Shown here: one piece after another, positions 53,303 to 61,586 of the stretch
Layout: the number at the start of each line of letters is the position of its first letter
Position numbering within the stretch: the stretch's first letter is position 1
Source: Caecibacteroides pullorum
GTDB taxonomy: Bacteria; Bacteroidota; Bacteroidia; Bacteroidales; Bacteroidaceae
Length of the DNA: 64,000 bases
Direction of reading: 5' to 3'
Assembly: GCF_019239235.1 (NCBI RefSeq)
Contig: NZ_JAAZTS010000002.1
Location: 124,001-188,000 of the forward strand
Notes under the pieces: generated by a model
Told to the model about the DNA's origin: nothing
Seen by the model: only the letters and a program-made list of their open reading frames with translations
Databases searched by the model: none
Position numbers and translations under genes: made by a program

Positions 53303-54922
53303 TTATTGGAAATGACTATAATATTCAGCCGATTTTTTGGCTATTTCTATGGCTTTTGGGTTGGATTTGTCCATCATTCTCCATTCCTCATAATATTTGT
53401 GCCCGAGCCCGCCTTCAAGTCCTGTTTCCTTGTGGATTTCGTTCCATCTGTTCTCTCCAAGTATGCGTTTGGCTTCTTCCGGCAGTTCTTTTGCATAAAT
53501 CATCCGGTCTGTGTTTACCTGTATCTCAGCGGTCAATTCATTAGAGGTACGGATATTGACAATGTTCCCACTATATCCCATAAAAGATTCAGGCTTTTGC
53601 CGTTTCAGTCTGATAAAAGATGGTAGGTTGTTCAGTTCTTTTAGGATACTTTCGATTTCGGATTTCGGAGCAATAATGGTAGTCCTGACAGCATCTTTTA
53701 TATCGTATGGAGTCACATGTTCGGTATTGACCTTTCTCGTTATGGACGACTTGCTTTTATAATTGACAGGTGTAACATAACCACTATATCGGGAAGCTAT
53801 TCCCTCGGCAAGCGACTGCACTTCATTTCCAACATCGGATGCACGTTGCATCACTTCAGATACGGATTTTTCAGTCGATATGTTTTGGAATATTTCTTTG
53901 TTGTCTTTCAGGAAATAGGGCAAAGTTCCATTGGCGTTTGCTTTTTCTATCCTGACTGAATTCTCGAGAACCCATTTCTTAAATTGGTCAGGAACATCCC
54001 TTACGCTGTTTACACTATCCGTTGACGCTTCGCTTCTTCCGTCCCAGCTCCAGAACTCTTCTTCTGTTTTGAGGATGGGTATTTTATAGCAACGGCAAAG
54101 CGGGTGCCAGCCTGTCCACACAAAATCTTTCGGGTATTTCCCTGCCAGCGTGTCGCAAATGTCGGTGAACGGCTTTCCGTTCAAGGTATGATTTCCGCTC
54201 AATTTGATTTCATAGCCAACCACAAAATCCATCTGTTCCCAACGCTTGTTTTCGGCGGCCCGGTAAGCCATGTTGATTTCAGATGCGGCCAGACGGATAG
54301 AACGGTACTCGCAGTCCATCGCCTTGCTTGCAATACCGAACTTCTCTTTATAGTCCTTTTGTAGTTGCGGGAAGTCTTGCAGATATTTTGATATACGTTT
54401 ACTCAGCGTGACGGCACTCATTCCTTTCTCTATGGCGCAGGATATGGCATCCTCCAGCTCTTTCTTGTAAACGGAAGACTGGCTCCACAATTTGTCTGAA
54501 ACGTTAAACCCTTTATCCTTCCGGTTTTGGAAAGCTTCCAGTGCATCAGAATTTGTTTGATACAGGACTTTGTACTTTTCCTTGTCAACCACCGCTTCGT
54601 ATGCTTTCAGTACGTTGTTTGCCAACAGATCCTGCACCTCGTTGCTGTTCTTCCATTCGTCACCGGTTCCACGGTAAATGACGGCACCTATATCCTCGAC
54701 AAACCGTTTCTGTATTTCGGCCATCTTCTTTTGTGTCTCTGGGTAATGCGAGAAACTGAAAGGCTCTTCAACGGCATCATCAATGCCAAGGTTCTCAACC
54801 AGCTTTGCCGCTTCCAGATTCAGTGTCTCGTAAACAGACTGGATGAGCGAGACATATCCGGCCAACCGTTTGCTCAGTTCGCCGTACTTGTTCTTTTGGT
54901 TGGGAGTTTTGGGCTTTGTCAT
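53303..54922 (-). CDS. Minor head (MuF/SPP1 gp7-like) protein with C-terminal RelA-like domain
   Basis: 539 residues. Residues 1-300 fit a phage head-morphogenesis protein: helical N-terminus and a C-x-C (C-R-C-Y) region with H-P-L-C-R-C near 280. From about 370 to 530 there is a RelA/SpoT-like synthetase pattern: Y-K-S-K-S-S-I-T-R-K, D-A-V-R-T-T-I, Y-S-G-N-I-V, A-E-I-Q-V-N-T, and H-K-Y-Y-E-E-W-R. This matches polymorphic-toxin versions such as those in phage PBECR-type tails. It may synthesise alarmones or modify tRNA. Confidence 0.82.
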   Translation of the reverse strand: MTKPKTPNQKNKYGELSKRLAGYVSLIQSVYETLNLEAAKLVENLGIDDAVEEPFSFSHYPETQKKMAEIQKRFVEDIGAVIYRGTGDEWKNSNEVQDLLANNVLKAYEAVVDKEKYKVLYQTNSDALEAFQNRKDKGFNVSDKLWSQSSVYKKELEDAISCAIEKGMSAVTLSKRISKYLQDFPQLQKDYKEKFGIASKAMDCEYRSIRLAASEINMAYRAAENKRWEQMDFVVGYEIKLSGNHTLNGKPFTDICDTLAGKYPKDFVWTGWHPLCRCYKIPILKTEEEFWSWDGRSEASTDSVNSVRDVPDQFKKWVLENSVRIEKANANGTLPYFLKDNKEIFQNISTEKSVSEVMQRASDVGNEVQSLAEGIASRYSGYVTPVNYKSKSSITRKVNTEHVTPYDIKDAVRTTIIAPKSEIESILKELNNLPSFIRLKRQKPESFMGYSGNIVNIRTSNELTAEIQVNTDRMIYAKELPEEAKRILGENRWNEIHKETGLEGGLGHKYYEEWRMMDKSNPKAIEIAKKSAEYYSHFQ

Positions 54923-55095
54923 CGTTTCTTCTCAAATCTGTCACATACATCCCTGTTCAGGAACATGCTCCGTTTCTGAAAGGGGCATTTACACATGAAG
55001 TATTCACCTTTCAGGTTCTTTTCGTGGTAATCGTATGCGTGACGGCAGTCACGGCATCGGTAATTTGTTTGACTTACTACATTCTTTTTGGCCAT
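54919..55095 (-). CDS. Small four-cysteine zinc-ribbon-like protein
   Basis: 58 residues, basic, with C-R-D-C-R-H-A-Y, C-K-C-P-F and V-C-D near the end. The paired cysteines suggest a zinc knuckle or ribbon. It overlaps the head-protein start (ATGA) and lies two bases after the portal stop, so it is coupled to both. Function unknown. Confidence 0.75.
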   Translation of the reverse strand: MAKKNVVSQTNYRCRDCRHAYDYHEKNLKGEYFMCKCPFQKRSMFLNRDVCDRFEKKR

Positions 55096-55096
55096 A

Positions 55097-56500
55097 TCAA
55101 AGAGCTGTTTCAGTGAGCGCGTTTGTCATTCTTGCCTGCAAAGCCATTTCGTCCTCTTTCTGGATCTGCTTCAAAGTCTTTTCAGCATCATTGGAGTAAC
55201 CGGCCATTTTAATGGATTCAAGCTGGCTGAAAATGGCCTTTCCTCCATTCCCTTTCTGCAATCGGGTAATCATGGCCGTTTCGTCATTCTGTATGAATGG
55301 CGTGATGACGTGTTCAACCTCGACATTATCTACTTCTTTTGCCCAAGAAGTATTCATCATTTTCAGGAACTGCTTGATGACACTGCATTCACGCTCAAAG
55401 AACTCAATCCACGGGCCGCTTTCGTCACCTACTTTCAGATGCGCGTCGGTCAGTAGCATTTGCCTTGCGTCATAACCGATGCTTCCAAGTGATTTCATGT
55501 TCTCAAATGAAACATCAGGCATCTGCGACTGCATGAAGAACAACTTAAGCAATGTGTCCACATGATATTTCAACGCCTCGATAGCTTGGCTCCATGAGAC
55601 GTAAGCAATATCCCCTCCGTTCTTAAGCTGATAAACCCTTCGGCTTTCTCCCTTGTTTTCACTTCCAGTCAAATCTCCAACTACCTTCAGTATGGGCGAT
55701 GAATTGTAGGCTATCACATCGCTGTTTCGGGACAATGTATATTCTATTTCCTCCCGGATGTGCGAAAGTCCGTGGTAGATAGGCTCCGGCCTACAAGCGT
55801 ACGCACCGGGTATCTTGAGCAGGCTGACAGGTTCGGACATGACAAGTTCCCAGCCGTTTCCTGCCTGTTTCCACAGGTAGTGTTGATTGGCAGTGTAGGT
55901 TTCAAAGTAGATTATTTCCACATCCTTCACCTTCTTCTTGTATTGGAAGGACATGGCCAGCATATCGCCAAGTTCATCAATCAGCGGATAGAGCAATACT
56001 CCATCCATAGGGGAATATGTCTTGCACTTCAGCTTGTAATCGCTTTCAAAACCATACAAAGTATTCTTTTTCTGAACGACATACCAGATAGTGAATATCT
56101 CGCAGGATGCAAAGTAAGCCACGCCACGTTTGATGTTTTCGGAGTCAATGCGTGCGTATTTGTAGATAGCCTCGATAGCCTTGGCGATTTGCTGTCTGAT
56201 CTCATTTCCTTCAGTGTTGTGGTAGATGCGTTTCACCGGGATGGCGTACATGAACTCAGTAATTCGTTTGGTAAGAAGCTTTTCAAGTCCAACGTAAATG
56301 CGGGAGGCTATTTCGATAACCCCGTCAGAACGTTCCTTGTCCTTTCGGTTGCAATGGTCTTGAACAATCTTATGCTTGGTAGGTTCATAGTCGTTTATCA
56401 ACTTGTCCCATTCGGGTATGTCAATGCTCTTCTCCTTGAGGTCATTGATGATGTCCGTTACGTTTCTTGACGGGTCGAGTATTGCGGTTATTTCGTCCAT
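55097..56500 (-). CDS. Portal protein
   Basis: 467 residues from ATG 56500, chosen because the promoter's start point (about 56536) rules out the frame from 56572. The helical-beta mix with Y-A-C-R-P-E-P-I-Y-H-G-L-S-H-I-R-E-E-I-E-Y-T-L-S-R-N-S-D-V and L-L-T-D-A-H-L-K-V fits SPP1/HK97-type portals. It lies between terminase and head genes. DNA passage through the capsid vertex. Confidence 0.85.
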   Translation of the reverse strand: MDEITAILDPSRNVTDIINDLKEKSIDIPEWDKLINDYEPTKHKIVQDHCNRKDKERSDGVIEIASRIYVGLEKLLTKRITEFMYAIPVKRIYHNTEGNEIRQQIAKAIEAIYKYARIDSENIKRGVAYFASCEIFTIWYVVQKKNTLYGFESDYKLKCKTYSPMDGVLLYPLIDELGDMLAMSFQYKKKVKDVEIIYFETYTANQHYLWKQAGNGWELVMSEPVSLLKIPGAYACRPEPIYHGLSHIREEIEYTLSRNSDVIAYNSSPILKVVGDLTGSENKGESRRVYQLKNGGDIAYVSWSQAIEALKYHVDTLLKLFFMQSQMPDVSFENMKSLGSIGYDARQMLLTDAHLKVGDESGPWIEFFERECSVIKQFLKMMNTSWAKEVDNVEVEHVITPFIQNDETAMITRLQKGNGGKAIFSQLESIKMAGYSNDAEKTLKQIQKEDEMALQARMTNALTETAL

Positions 56501-56523
56501 AAGCGTGCTCCGTACTCCTTCAT
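56488..56523 (-). CDS. Eleven-codon leader ORF before the portal gene
   Basis: ATG 56523 opens MKEYGARLWTK, whose TAA lies just inside the portal coding start in another frame. The MK-x-Y start is shared with the leader before the tail protein at 39226. Suggests translational coupling; not proven to be translated. Confidence 0.35.
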   Translation of the reverse strand: MKEYGARLWTK

Positions 56524-56542
56524 ACGGTGATTGGTTATTGTG

Positions 56543-56576
56543 CAAAGTTAACAATAAATGTTTGTTTTTCAATCAT
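56543..56576 (-). promoter_or_regulatory. Portal-operon promoter with dyad operator
   Basis: Leftward -7 TAACTTTG (complement of 56543-56550), 19-base spacer, -33 ATTG (complement of 56570-56573). Dyad ATGTTTG-TTTTT-CAATCAT (56558-56576). One of four such promoters. Confidence 0.7.
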
Positions 56577-56738
56577 ATTTGTTGGATAATTGTAGTTGAT
56601 AAGATATTTGGTGGTCGAAATTGATTAAAATATCTCTTTTTATGTTTATTTTTGGTTGAAAATTTAAGGTTGCAATAACATATTACTTTTTTGAGATCAC
56701 ATGCTTTAAATTTGATGTAATATTTTAATAGCATTATT

Positions 56739-57599
56739 ATGGAAAAGAATAAGCGACGTAAAGATAGTCAAGAATTGCCTGATATTAATAATGAATTATC
56801 TGATCATACTAAATATGCATGGTTAAAAAATATATTAAGGAAAATATTTACGATTCAAACAATTGGATTAATTGTAGCAATAATTGCAACTATAATTTCT
56901 TATGTGCAATACCGGAATGAAAAGATGCAAGTTGAAGCCTTGAAATTAGAAAAGTTGAATGATGATAAAATTAAATATCATGATGACTTAGTTTTACGTT
57001 TAGGTGGATATGAGCTAAAGAATAATGAGACTTATGATATAGATGTGATATATTCTAACAAGGATGCAGGATATGCACTTACGTTGCAATTGTATAATGG
57101 AGGAAAATTGAATGCAAATAATATTCTGATCAGATTTGATGGCAAAAGGAAAAGTTATATTATGAAAGGATATCGCTCTAAGAATGAATTTGACTTTGAG
57201 AAATCTGGTGGTGGCGAATTTATGGTTGAGTATTTATATCCACAAGAAGTGGCAACTTATGGAATTATTTATTTCCCTAATAATGTAAGTCAAGGAGATG
57301 AAGATAATTGTAGGTTTGTGTGTAGTTGCGATGATAAGGCGAATCCTTATGTCGTATATTTGAATATGAGATTATTTCAGTTCGATTCTATTGAAGAGTA
57401 TATTTCATACATTAATTTGAAGTCTGGGTCAAAAGAAATTGCTGAAAGATATTGGTTGGATGAAAATAAATTTCTTCTTCATTGTGTATCGAAGCTCGGA
57501 GAAGATAAAACAGTTCAATTGGATGGTACTGTATATAAGATAATTAAGAATAACGGGATTTTACAATTACAGAGTATTTCTGATAAAAATCTTAAGTAG
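56739..57599 (+). CDS. Single-pass membrane protein, prophage cargo
   Basis: 286 residues: a charged N-terminus (35 residues), one membrane segment (T-I-G-L-I-V-A-I-I-A-T-I-I-S-Y-V) near 42-60, a coiled stretch, then a beta-rich domain. Very AT-rich and opposite in direction to flanking genes. Its function is not recognised; superinfection exclusion is one idea for such genes. Confidence 0.75.
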   Translation: MEKNKRRKDSQELPDINNELSDHTKYAWLKNILRKIFTIQTIGLIVAIIATIISYVQYRNEKMQVEALKLEKLNDDKIKYHDDLVLRLGGYELKNNETYDIDVIYSNKDAGYALTLQLYNGGKLNANNILIRFDGKRKSYIMKGYRSKNEFDFEKSGGGEFMVEYLYPQEVATYGIIYFPNNVSQGDEDNCRFVCSCDDKANPYVVYLNMRLFQFDSIEEYISYINLKSGSKEIAERYWLDENKFLLHCVSKLGEDKTVQLDGTVYKIIKNNGILQLQSISDKNLK

Positions 57600-57701
57600 T
57601 TGATTTAGGATAGTAGAATCTTAAGTGATATCTGTATAACACTTGTGTGGTCTTTGCTTTGTCTCTGCAAAATGGGATATAATTTATAACAGTATATCAA
57701 A

Positions 57702-58274
57702 TCAAAACAATGGCTGATACATACGTCTAGTATCAGACATTATGTCTCCGTTTGTTTGATTGGAAAAGCCATTATTTAGATAGAATTTATTTGTACGTGG
57801 ATTATTTAGTGAATCCACGGTGATAAATTGGCATCCAGAAATGTCATACTTGGAAAAGGTATAAATTACAAATTCAACGATTTGGCGGCCTACACCTTTG
57901 CTTTGGTAGTCTTCGCGAACTCCTAAATGTCCTATATTTACGGCTGGAAACGATGTCTGATTTTCAAAGGTCTCTGCATACTCATCGTTTAAAATCTCTT
58001 TCATTTCATTAATGAAATCATCCTTATCGTCCAATTGTCCGATGACTACGGAGTCGTTAGCAAGCGTAAATAATGCTATTATTTCATTGGTGGTGGAAAG
58101 TTTGGCACAATATGCAGACAAATATTTGTACTTGACACATTGTTCAAGTTCGTTGTGGAAAAAGCTATCTAACTTTTCAGTTCCGCAAGAAAATGAAGAC
58201 AATTGCCTGTAATCATCGTCAGACAACTTTTCAATAATAATATTAATATCCGAGGATGGGGTTTTTTCCTCCAT
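57702..58274 (-). CDS. GNAT-family acetyltransferase, toxin-like
   Basis: 190 residues. TacT-like features: S-C-G-T-E-K-L-D-S-F-F near 30, I-G-H-L-G-V-R-E-D-Y-Q-S-K-G-V-G-R-Q-I-V (acetyl-CoA loop Q/RxxGxG/A), and Y-L-N-N-G-F at the end. TacT-type toxins acetylate aminoacyl-tRNA. It overlaps the stop of the small upstream gene by 32 bases, suggesting a toxin-antitoxin pair, though the partner is not a known antitoxin family. Confidence 0.75.
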   Translation of the reverse strand: MEEKTPSSDINIIIEKLSDDDYRQLSSFSCGTEKLDSFFHNELEQCVKYKYLSAYCAKLSTTNEIIALFTLANDSVVIGQLDDKDDFINEMKEILNDEYAETFENQTSFPAVNIGHLGVREDYQSKGVGRQIVEFVIYTFSKYDISGCQFITVDSLNNPRTNKFYLNNGFSNQTNGDIMSDTRRMYQPLF

Positions 58275-58440
58275 TGTTGGTTATGATACGTTTGGCGGTT
58301 CTTTCGATTTGTATCTTCCTTTGAGACAAAGCGCGACTTTCATCGGCACTCAGTTTTCCAAGCATCCGATTCATTACCGACCGACGAAATGAAACTATTT
58401 CGTCACGGCTCATTTTAGGATTTGGGTTTGAATTAATCAT
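58243..58440 (-). CDS. Small basic partner of the GNAT gene
   Basis: 65 residues from ATG 58440 (the promoter rules out 58458). Helical, basic, N-P-K-M-S-R-D-E-I-V-S-F-R-R-S-V-M-N-R-M-L-G-K-L-S-A-D-E. No ribbon-helix-helix pattern evident. As the first gene of the pair with a dyad in its promoter, antitoxin/autoregulator is the likely job. Confidence 0.65.
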   Translation of the reverse strand: MINSNPNPKMSRDEIVSFRRSVMNRMLGKLSADESRALSQRKIQIERTAKRIITNNGGKNPILGY

Positions 58441-58460
58441 AAGATAGCTCTTTCTCAATG

Positions 58461-58489
58461 CAAAGATACTAAAATTTTTTTAGTACAAT
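58461..58489 (-). promoter_or_regulatory. Promoter of the GNAT pair with dyad
   Basis: Leftward -7 TATCTTTG (complement of 58461-58468) and -33 ATTG (complement of 58486-58489), spacer 17. The dyad TACTAAAA-TTT-TTTTAGTA (58467-58485) fills the spacer, a likely autoregulatory operator. It differs from the four virion-operon dyads. Confidence 0.6.
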
Positions 58490-58638
58490 AATATTAATCA
58501 GCGTAAAATGGATTTTTAAGGTTGTTTATTATGAAATTTAATTGTCATTCATAATTCGTGATAAATTCTGAATCCGTTTTTATCATCAATTTTTAATTTT
58601 CAGATATTGTGCAAATCTTGTAACCTGAATGGATAATA

Positions 58639-61086
58639 TCACAGAAAATCCCTTAGAATTTCTTCTTCGCTCATCACTTTTCCTTCTGCATGGTGATAAT
58701 CTATGGAATAGCATAGCAGATCCACAAACTCATCGTGGGGCTTTGCCGGAAAACCGCATACTTCGTCCACGAACAGGTCGTTCCAGTCGCCGTCCACAAG
58801 CCACACCCGCCCGCTTTCCACATACGGTGACGAGGCGTTGAGCCTGGTTTCCTTGCTGTCTTTCGGGGAAGGGGTGGAAGTAACGTTGAGATTGGTGCTT
58901 TCATATAACTGGTCGATTACCGAAAGTCCGTTCGCTTTTGGCTCGATGCGCACGCTGCTTCCCCTGCCGTACCCATTGTCACGCACGTATGAGGGCAGGA
59001 AGCGGCACAGTTCGGGGAACTTCATGTTCACCTTCTTGGCGCAGACAATGTAGATGTTGTTGTCAATCATGCAGGAGCCGAGAATACCCGTCGGGTCGTT
59101 CGACGTTTTTTCGGTATATGCGGTATCCACAAAGAATGTGACGGGTTCGCCTTGACGTTTCTTGTTGAACTCGAATAAAGAAATATGCCTGAACCATTGT
59201 TCCTTGATGATGTTTCCTCCCTCGATGGTGGGGTGCTGCTGGTAGAGCGCTGAGAAGAATCGCGGTGAGCGGTTTCGTGCGTCAAGAAGCCGTTCCAGTG
59301 AATGACGGCCGGGCCACAAGGCTTCACCTACTTTGCGGGGATCGAAATCGTTGCCGTCGTCAAGACTTTCCCGGATGGCAGGTATGGAAAGTACAGTCCA
59401 TTTGTCCGGCTCTTTTTTCAGAATGCGCCCGGCAAGGTCGTCTTCATGCCAGCGGGTCATAATGAACAACTGGTTGCTCGCATTATGCAGACGGGTAAGC
59501 AACACCGAAGTGTACCAGTCCCATACCCGTTCGCGGCTGACGGGGGAATAGGCCGTCATGGCATCCTTTATAGGGTCGTCTATGATTGCGATGTCAACCG
59601 GTGTACCTGTGAGCGAGCCTCCTACGCCTACAGCCTTGTAAAACCCCTTGTGACCCACCGTCTCGAATATGTCCACATTGCGCAGATATCCTCTTACGTC
59701 TGTCCGGACATTGGAGCCGTTCAGGTAGGTGTCGGGGAAGATGCTCTGGTACTCCGGGCTGTCGATGACGCGCTGTATGGATCGTGAGAATTGTTCGGCA
59801 AGGTTGGCGCTATATGACGTTCCCACTATCTTCAGGTTGGGGTTATAGCCCAGCGCGTATGCGGGGAAACTCCGGGATATTATCTCGCTGTTGTGGGTCG
59901 GTCTTAATTCTTTCCCCGCAAGATAATATCCGCCCTCTACCTGTATGCAGTTTACAATACATTCGCCATATGGAACTATAGATTTGATAAAATGTTTCTT
60001 CTTATCAGACCTGTCTTTGGTTTGTTTATTCTGCAATCGTTCAGCCTTACGTGGGAGCAAAAAGACTGCATCGTCTTTATCAGGATTGAAGCAAATGCGA
60101 TATTTCTTTGAAACGATATGCCCTTCGAGCGTTGCATTCCCTTGATGCATTCTCGGTTTATATCCCAATCCTCTTACAAGCTCACAGATGTCATTGGCAA
60201 GTGCTTCATTTGTTTGAATAATCTCACAGTTGCCTCGCTTGTCGCAATATCCGTCAGTATCCATGAGCCCCTGCAATAATGATATGCGTTGCCTTATATC
60301 AGCATACAGATATTCAGGAGGTATATGCTTGTTCCCTAAAACGCCAATTTGTCTTAACTTCGTATTATTCAGCTCGTCAAATGTTATATAAGCGACATTT
60401 CCTTTGACACTTACTATCTTCCCGCTATATTGAGACAAAAAGAATTTGCAGTCATCCACTGACTTGCATATCTGCTTATGTCTCGACGCTCCGTCCCCGA
60501 GCCACAATCCGAGCAAATAAGGAGGCGTCGGCAATTTCTTGTTCTCGCATACAAGAGGACTTGCAGCTTTGAGATAAGGGCTTCTGTCTTTTATCTTAAT
60601 CGCTATCTCTTGTGTCTCGATTTGCGGATAATACACAGAATCATGGCTTGAATTAGGAATATAGCATCCCCATTCATGCTGATTAGCTGCAATGATTGGA
60701 TTACCGTCCGCAAACCTTACTTTGCTGCATTTACACGGATAATGGCACGTGACAGCCTCTATTCTGACCTTTTCTCCGTTCGGTGCAAATACATAATCCC
60801 CAACGCATAATAAACCATGCTCAACCCATCCACGGTTTGCGGTCAGTATCGGCGTTTTTATATCTAATGCCTTTCCGTGCTGGGGAGGCATGAATACCAT
60901 CAGATTCTTTATCCTGCCGTCGAGTATCATCTGGCAATGGTCGGCAATGGCTTTGTGGAACCACTGGCTGACGTAAGACGGGTTGATATACGGAATGAAT
61001 TTATAGAACATACCGGGAGCGTCTTTCTTCAGCAGCAGACGTTCCAGTTCCAACTTCCTTTTTACCTGTGCGTCGGTCAGCCTCAT
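58639..61086 (-). CDS. Large terminase subunit interrupted by an intein
   Basis: 815 residues: an ATPase/nuclease motor of 488 residues plus a 327-residue intein at residues 73-399. After splicing the Walker A reads P-P-Q-H-G-K-S. Walker B is I-A-I-I-D-D-P; the coupling motif is F-I-M-T-R-W-H-E-D-D. The nuclease aspartates lie in F-F-V-D-T-A-Y and in D-Y-H-H near the end. It packages DNA into the capsid with the small subunit. Splicing is needed because the intein breaks the P-loop. Confidence 0.95.
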   Translation of the reverse strand: MRLTDAQVKRKLELERLLLKKDAPGMFYKFIPYINPSYVSQWFHKAIADHCQMILDGRIKNLMVFMPPQHGKALDIKTPILTANRGWVEHGLLCVGDYVFAPNGEKVRIEAVTCHYPCKCSKVRFADGNPIIAANQHEWGCYIPNSSHDSVYYPQIETQEIAIKIKDRSPYLKAASPLVCENKKLPTPPYLLGLWLGDGASRHKQICKSVDDCKFFLSQYSGKIVSVKGNVAYITFDELNNTKLRQIGVLGNKHIPPEYLYADIRQRISLLQGLMDTDGYCDKRGNCEIIQTNEALANDICELVRGLGYKPRMHQGNATLEGHIVSKKYRICFNPDKDDAVFLLPRKAERLQNKQTKDRSDKKKHFIKSIVPYGECIVNCIQVEGGYYLAGKELRPTHNSEIISRSFPAYALGYNPNLKIVGTSYSANLAEQFSRSIQRVIDSPEYQSIFPDTYLNGSNVRTDVRGYLRNVDIFETVGHKGFYKAVGVGGSLTGTPVDIAIIDDPIKDAMTAYSPVSRERVWDWYTSVLLTRLHNASNQLFIMTRWHEDDLAGRILKKEPDKWTVLSIPAIRESLDDGNDFDPRKVGEALWPGRHSLERLLDARNRSPRFFSALYQQHPTIEGGNIIKEQWFRHISLFEFNKKRQGEPVTFFVDTAYTEKTSNDPTGILGSCMIDNNIYIVCAKKVNMKFPELCRFLPSYVRDNGYGRGSSVRIEPKANGLSVIDQLYESTNLNVTSTPSPKDSKETRLNASSPYVESGRVWLVDGDWNDLFVDEVCGFPAKPHDEFVDLLCYSIDYHHAEGKVMSEEEILRDFL
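59890..60870 (-). other. Intein in TerL (class-3-like, with LAGLIDADG endonuclease)
   Basis: 327 residues starting A-L-D-I-K-T and ending P-T-H-N, followed by Ser. Class 3 signature: W two residues after the block-B His (H-E-W), C in block F (V-N-C-I-Q-V), and T before the final H-N. Ala at position 1 rules out the standard class 1 start. LAGLIDADG motifs are L-L-G-L-W-L-G-D-G and L-L-Q-G-L-M-D-T-D-G, both intact, so the endonuclease may be active. Confidence 0.92.
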
Positions 61087-61460
61087 TGTTCGTCACGCAG
61101 TCTTTCCAGCCGTTCCAGTTCGTCGATGATTTCTTCACGGGACATCTCCGTCCGTACTTCCTTGACGGATATGCTTTGTTCGGCCTTCTCTACATAACCT
61201 CGCTTCTTGCCCTTCGTTTTCAGGTAGAAGATTATGGCGGTCAGATCTCCCTTGTCTATGGCGTTGTATAGTTTGGACTCTACGTGGTCTATGGTTTCTT
61301 CCTCAATTTCGTCTGCCTTTTCCCTGAACTTCGGGTCGTTCTCCCTCCACTTGTAATAACAGGACCTTGTGATGCCGACTTGCTGGCAGGCAAACGAGAC
61401 AATCCCGTGGCTGTCACGGAAATGGCTTAAAAACTGCTTTTGTTTTTCTTTCTTTGTCAT
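61083..61460 (-). CDS. Small terminase subunit
   Basis: 125 residues: helix-turn-helix near 22-40 (S-F-A-C-Q-Q-V-G-I-T-R-S-C-Y-Y-K-W-R), then helices, then a coiled C-terminus. Overlaps TerL by four bases (ATGA). Recognises the packaging site. First gene of the operon behind the dyad promoter. Confidence 0.88.
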   Translation of the reverse strand: MTKKEKQKQFLSHFRDSHGIVSFACQQVGITRSCYYKWRENDPKFREKADEIEEETIDHVESKLYNAIDKGDLTAIIFYLKTKGKKRGYVEKAEQSISVKEVRTEMSREEIIDELERLERLRDEQ

Positions 61461-61500
61461 ATTCCACCTGTTTTTGTCTTATGATATCTTTCTTGAACTA

Positions 61501-61533
61501 CAAAGGTAAGAAAAATGTTTGAAAAACAATCAT
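61501..61533 (-). promoter_or_regulatory. Terminase-operon promoter with dyad operator
   Basis: Leftward -7 TACCTTTG (complement of 61501-61508), 18-base spacer, -33 ATTG (complement of 61527-61530). Dyad ATGTTTG-AAAAA-CAATCAT (61515-61533). A divergent TAACTTTG at 61562-61569 serves the rightward gene. Confidence 0.72.
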
Positions 61534-61586
61534 TTTTAGATGTTCCACTACTATAATTTTGTAACTTTGTGCATGAAACATCAACG

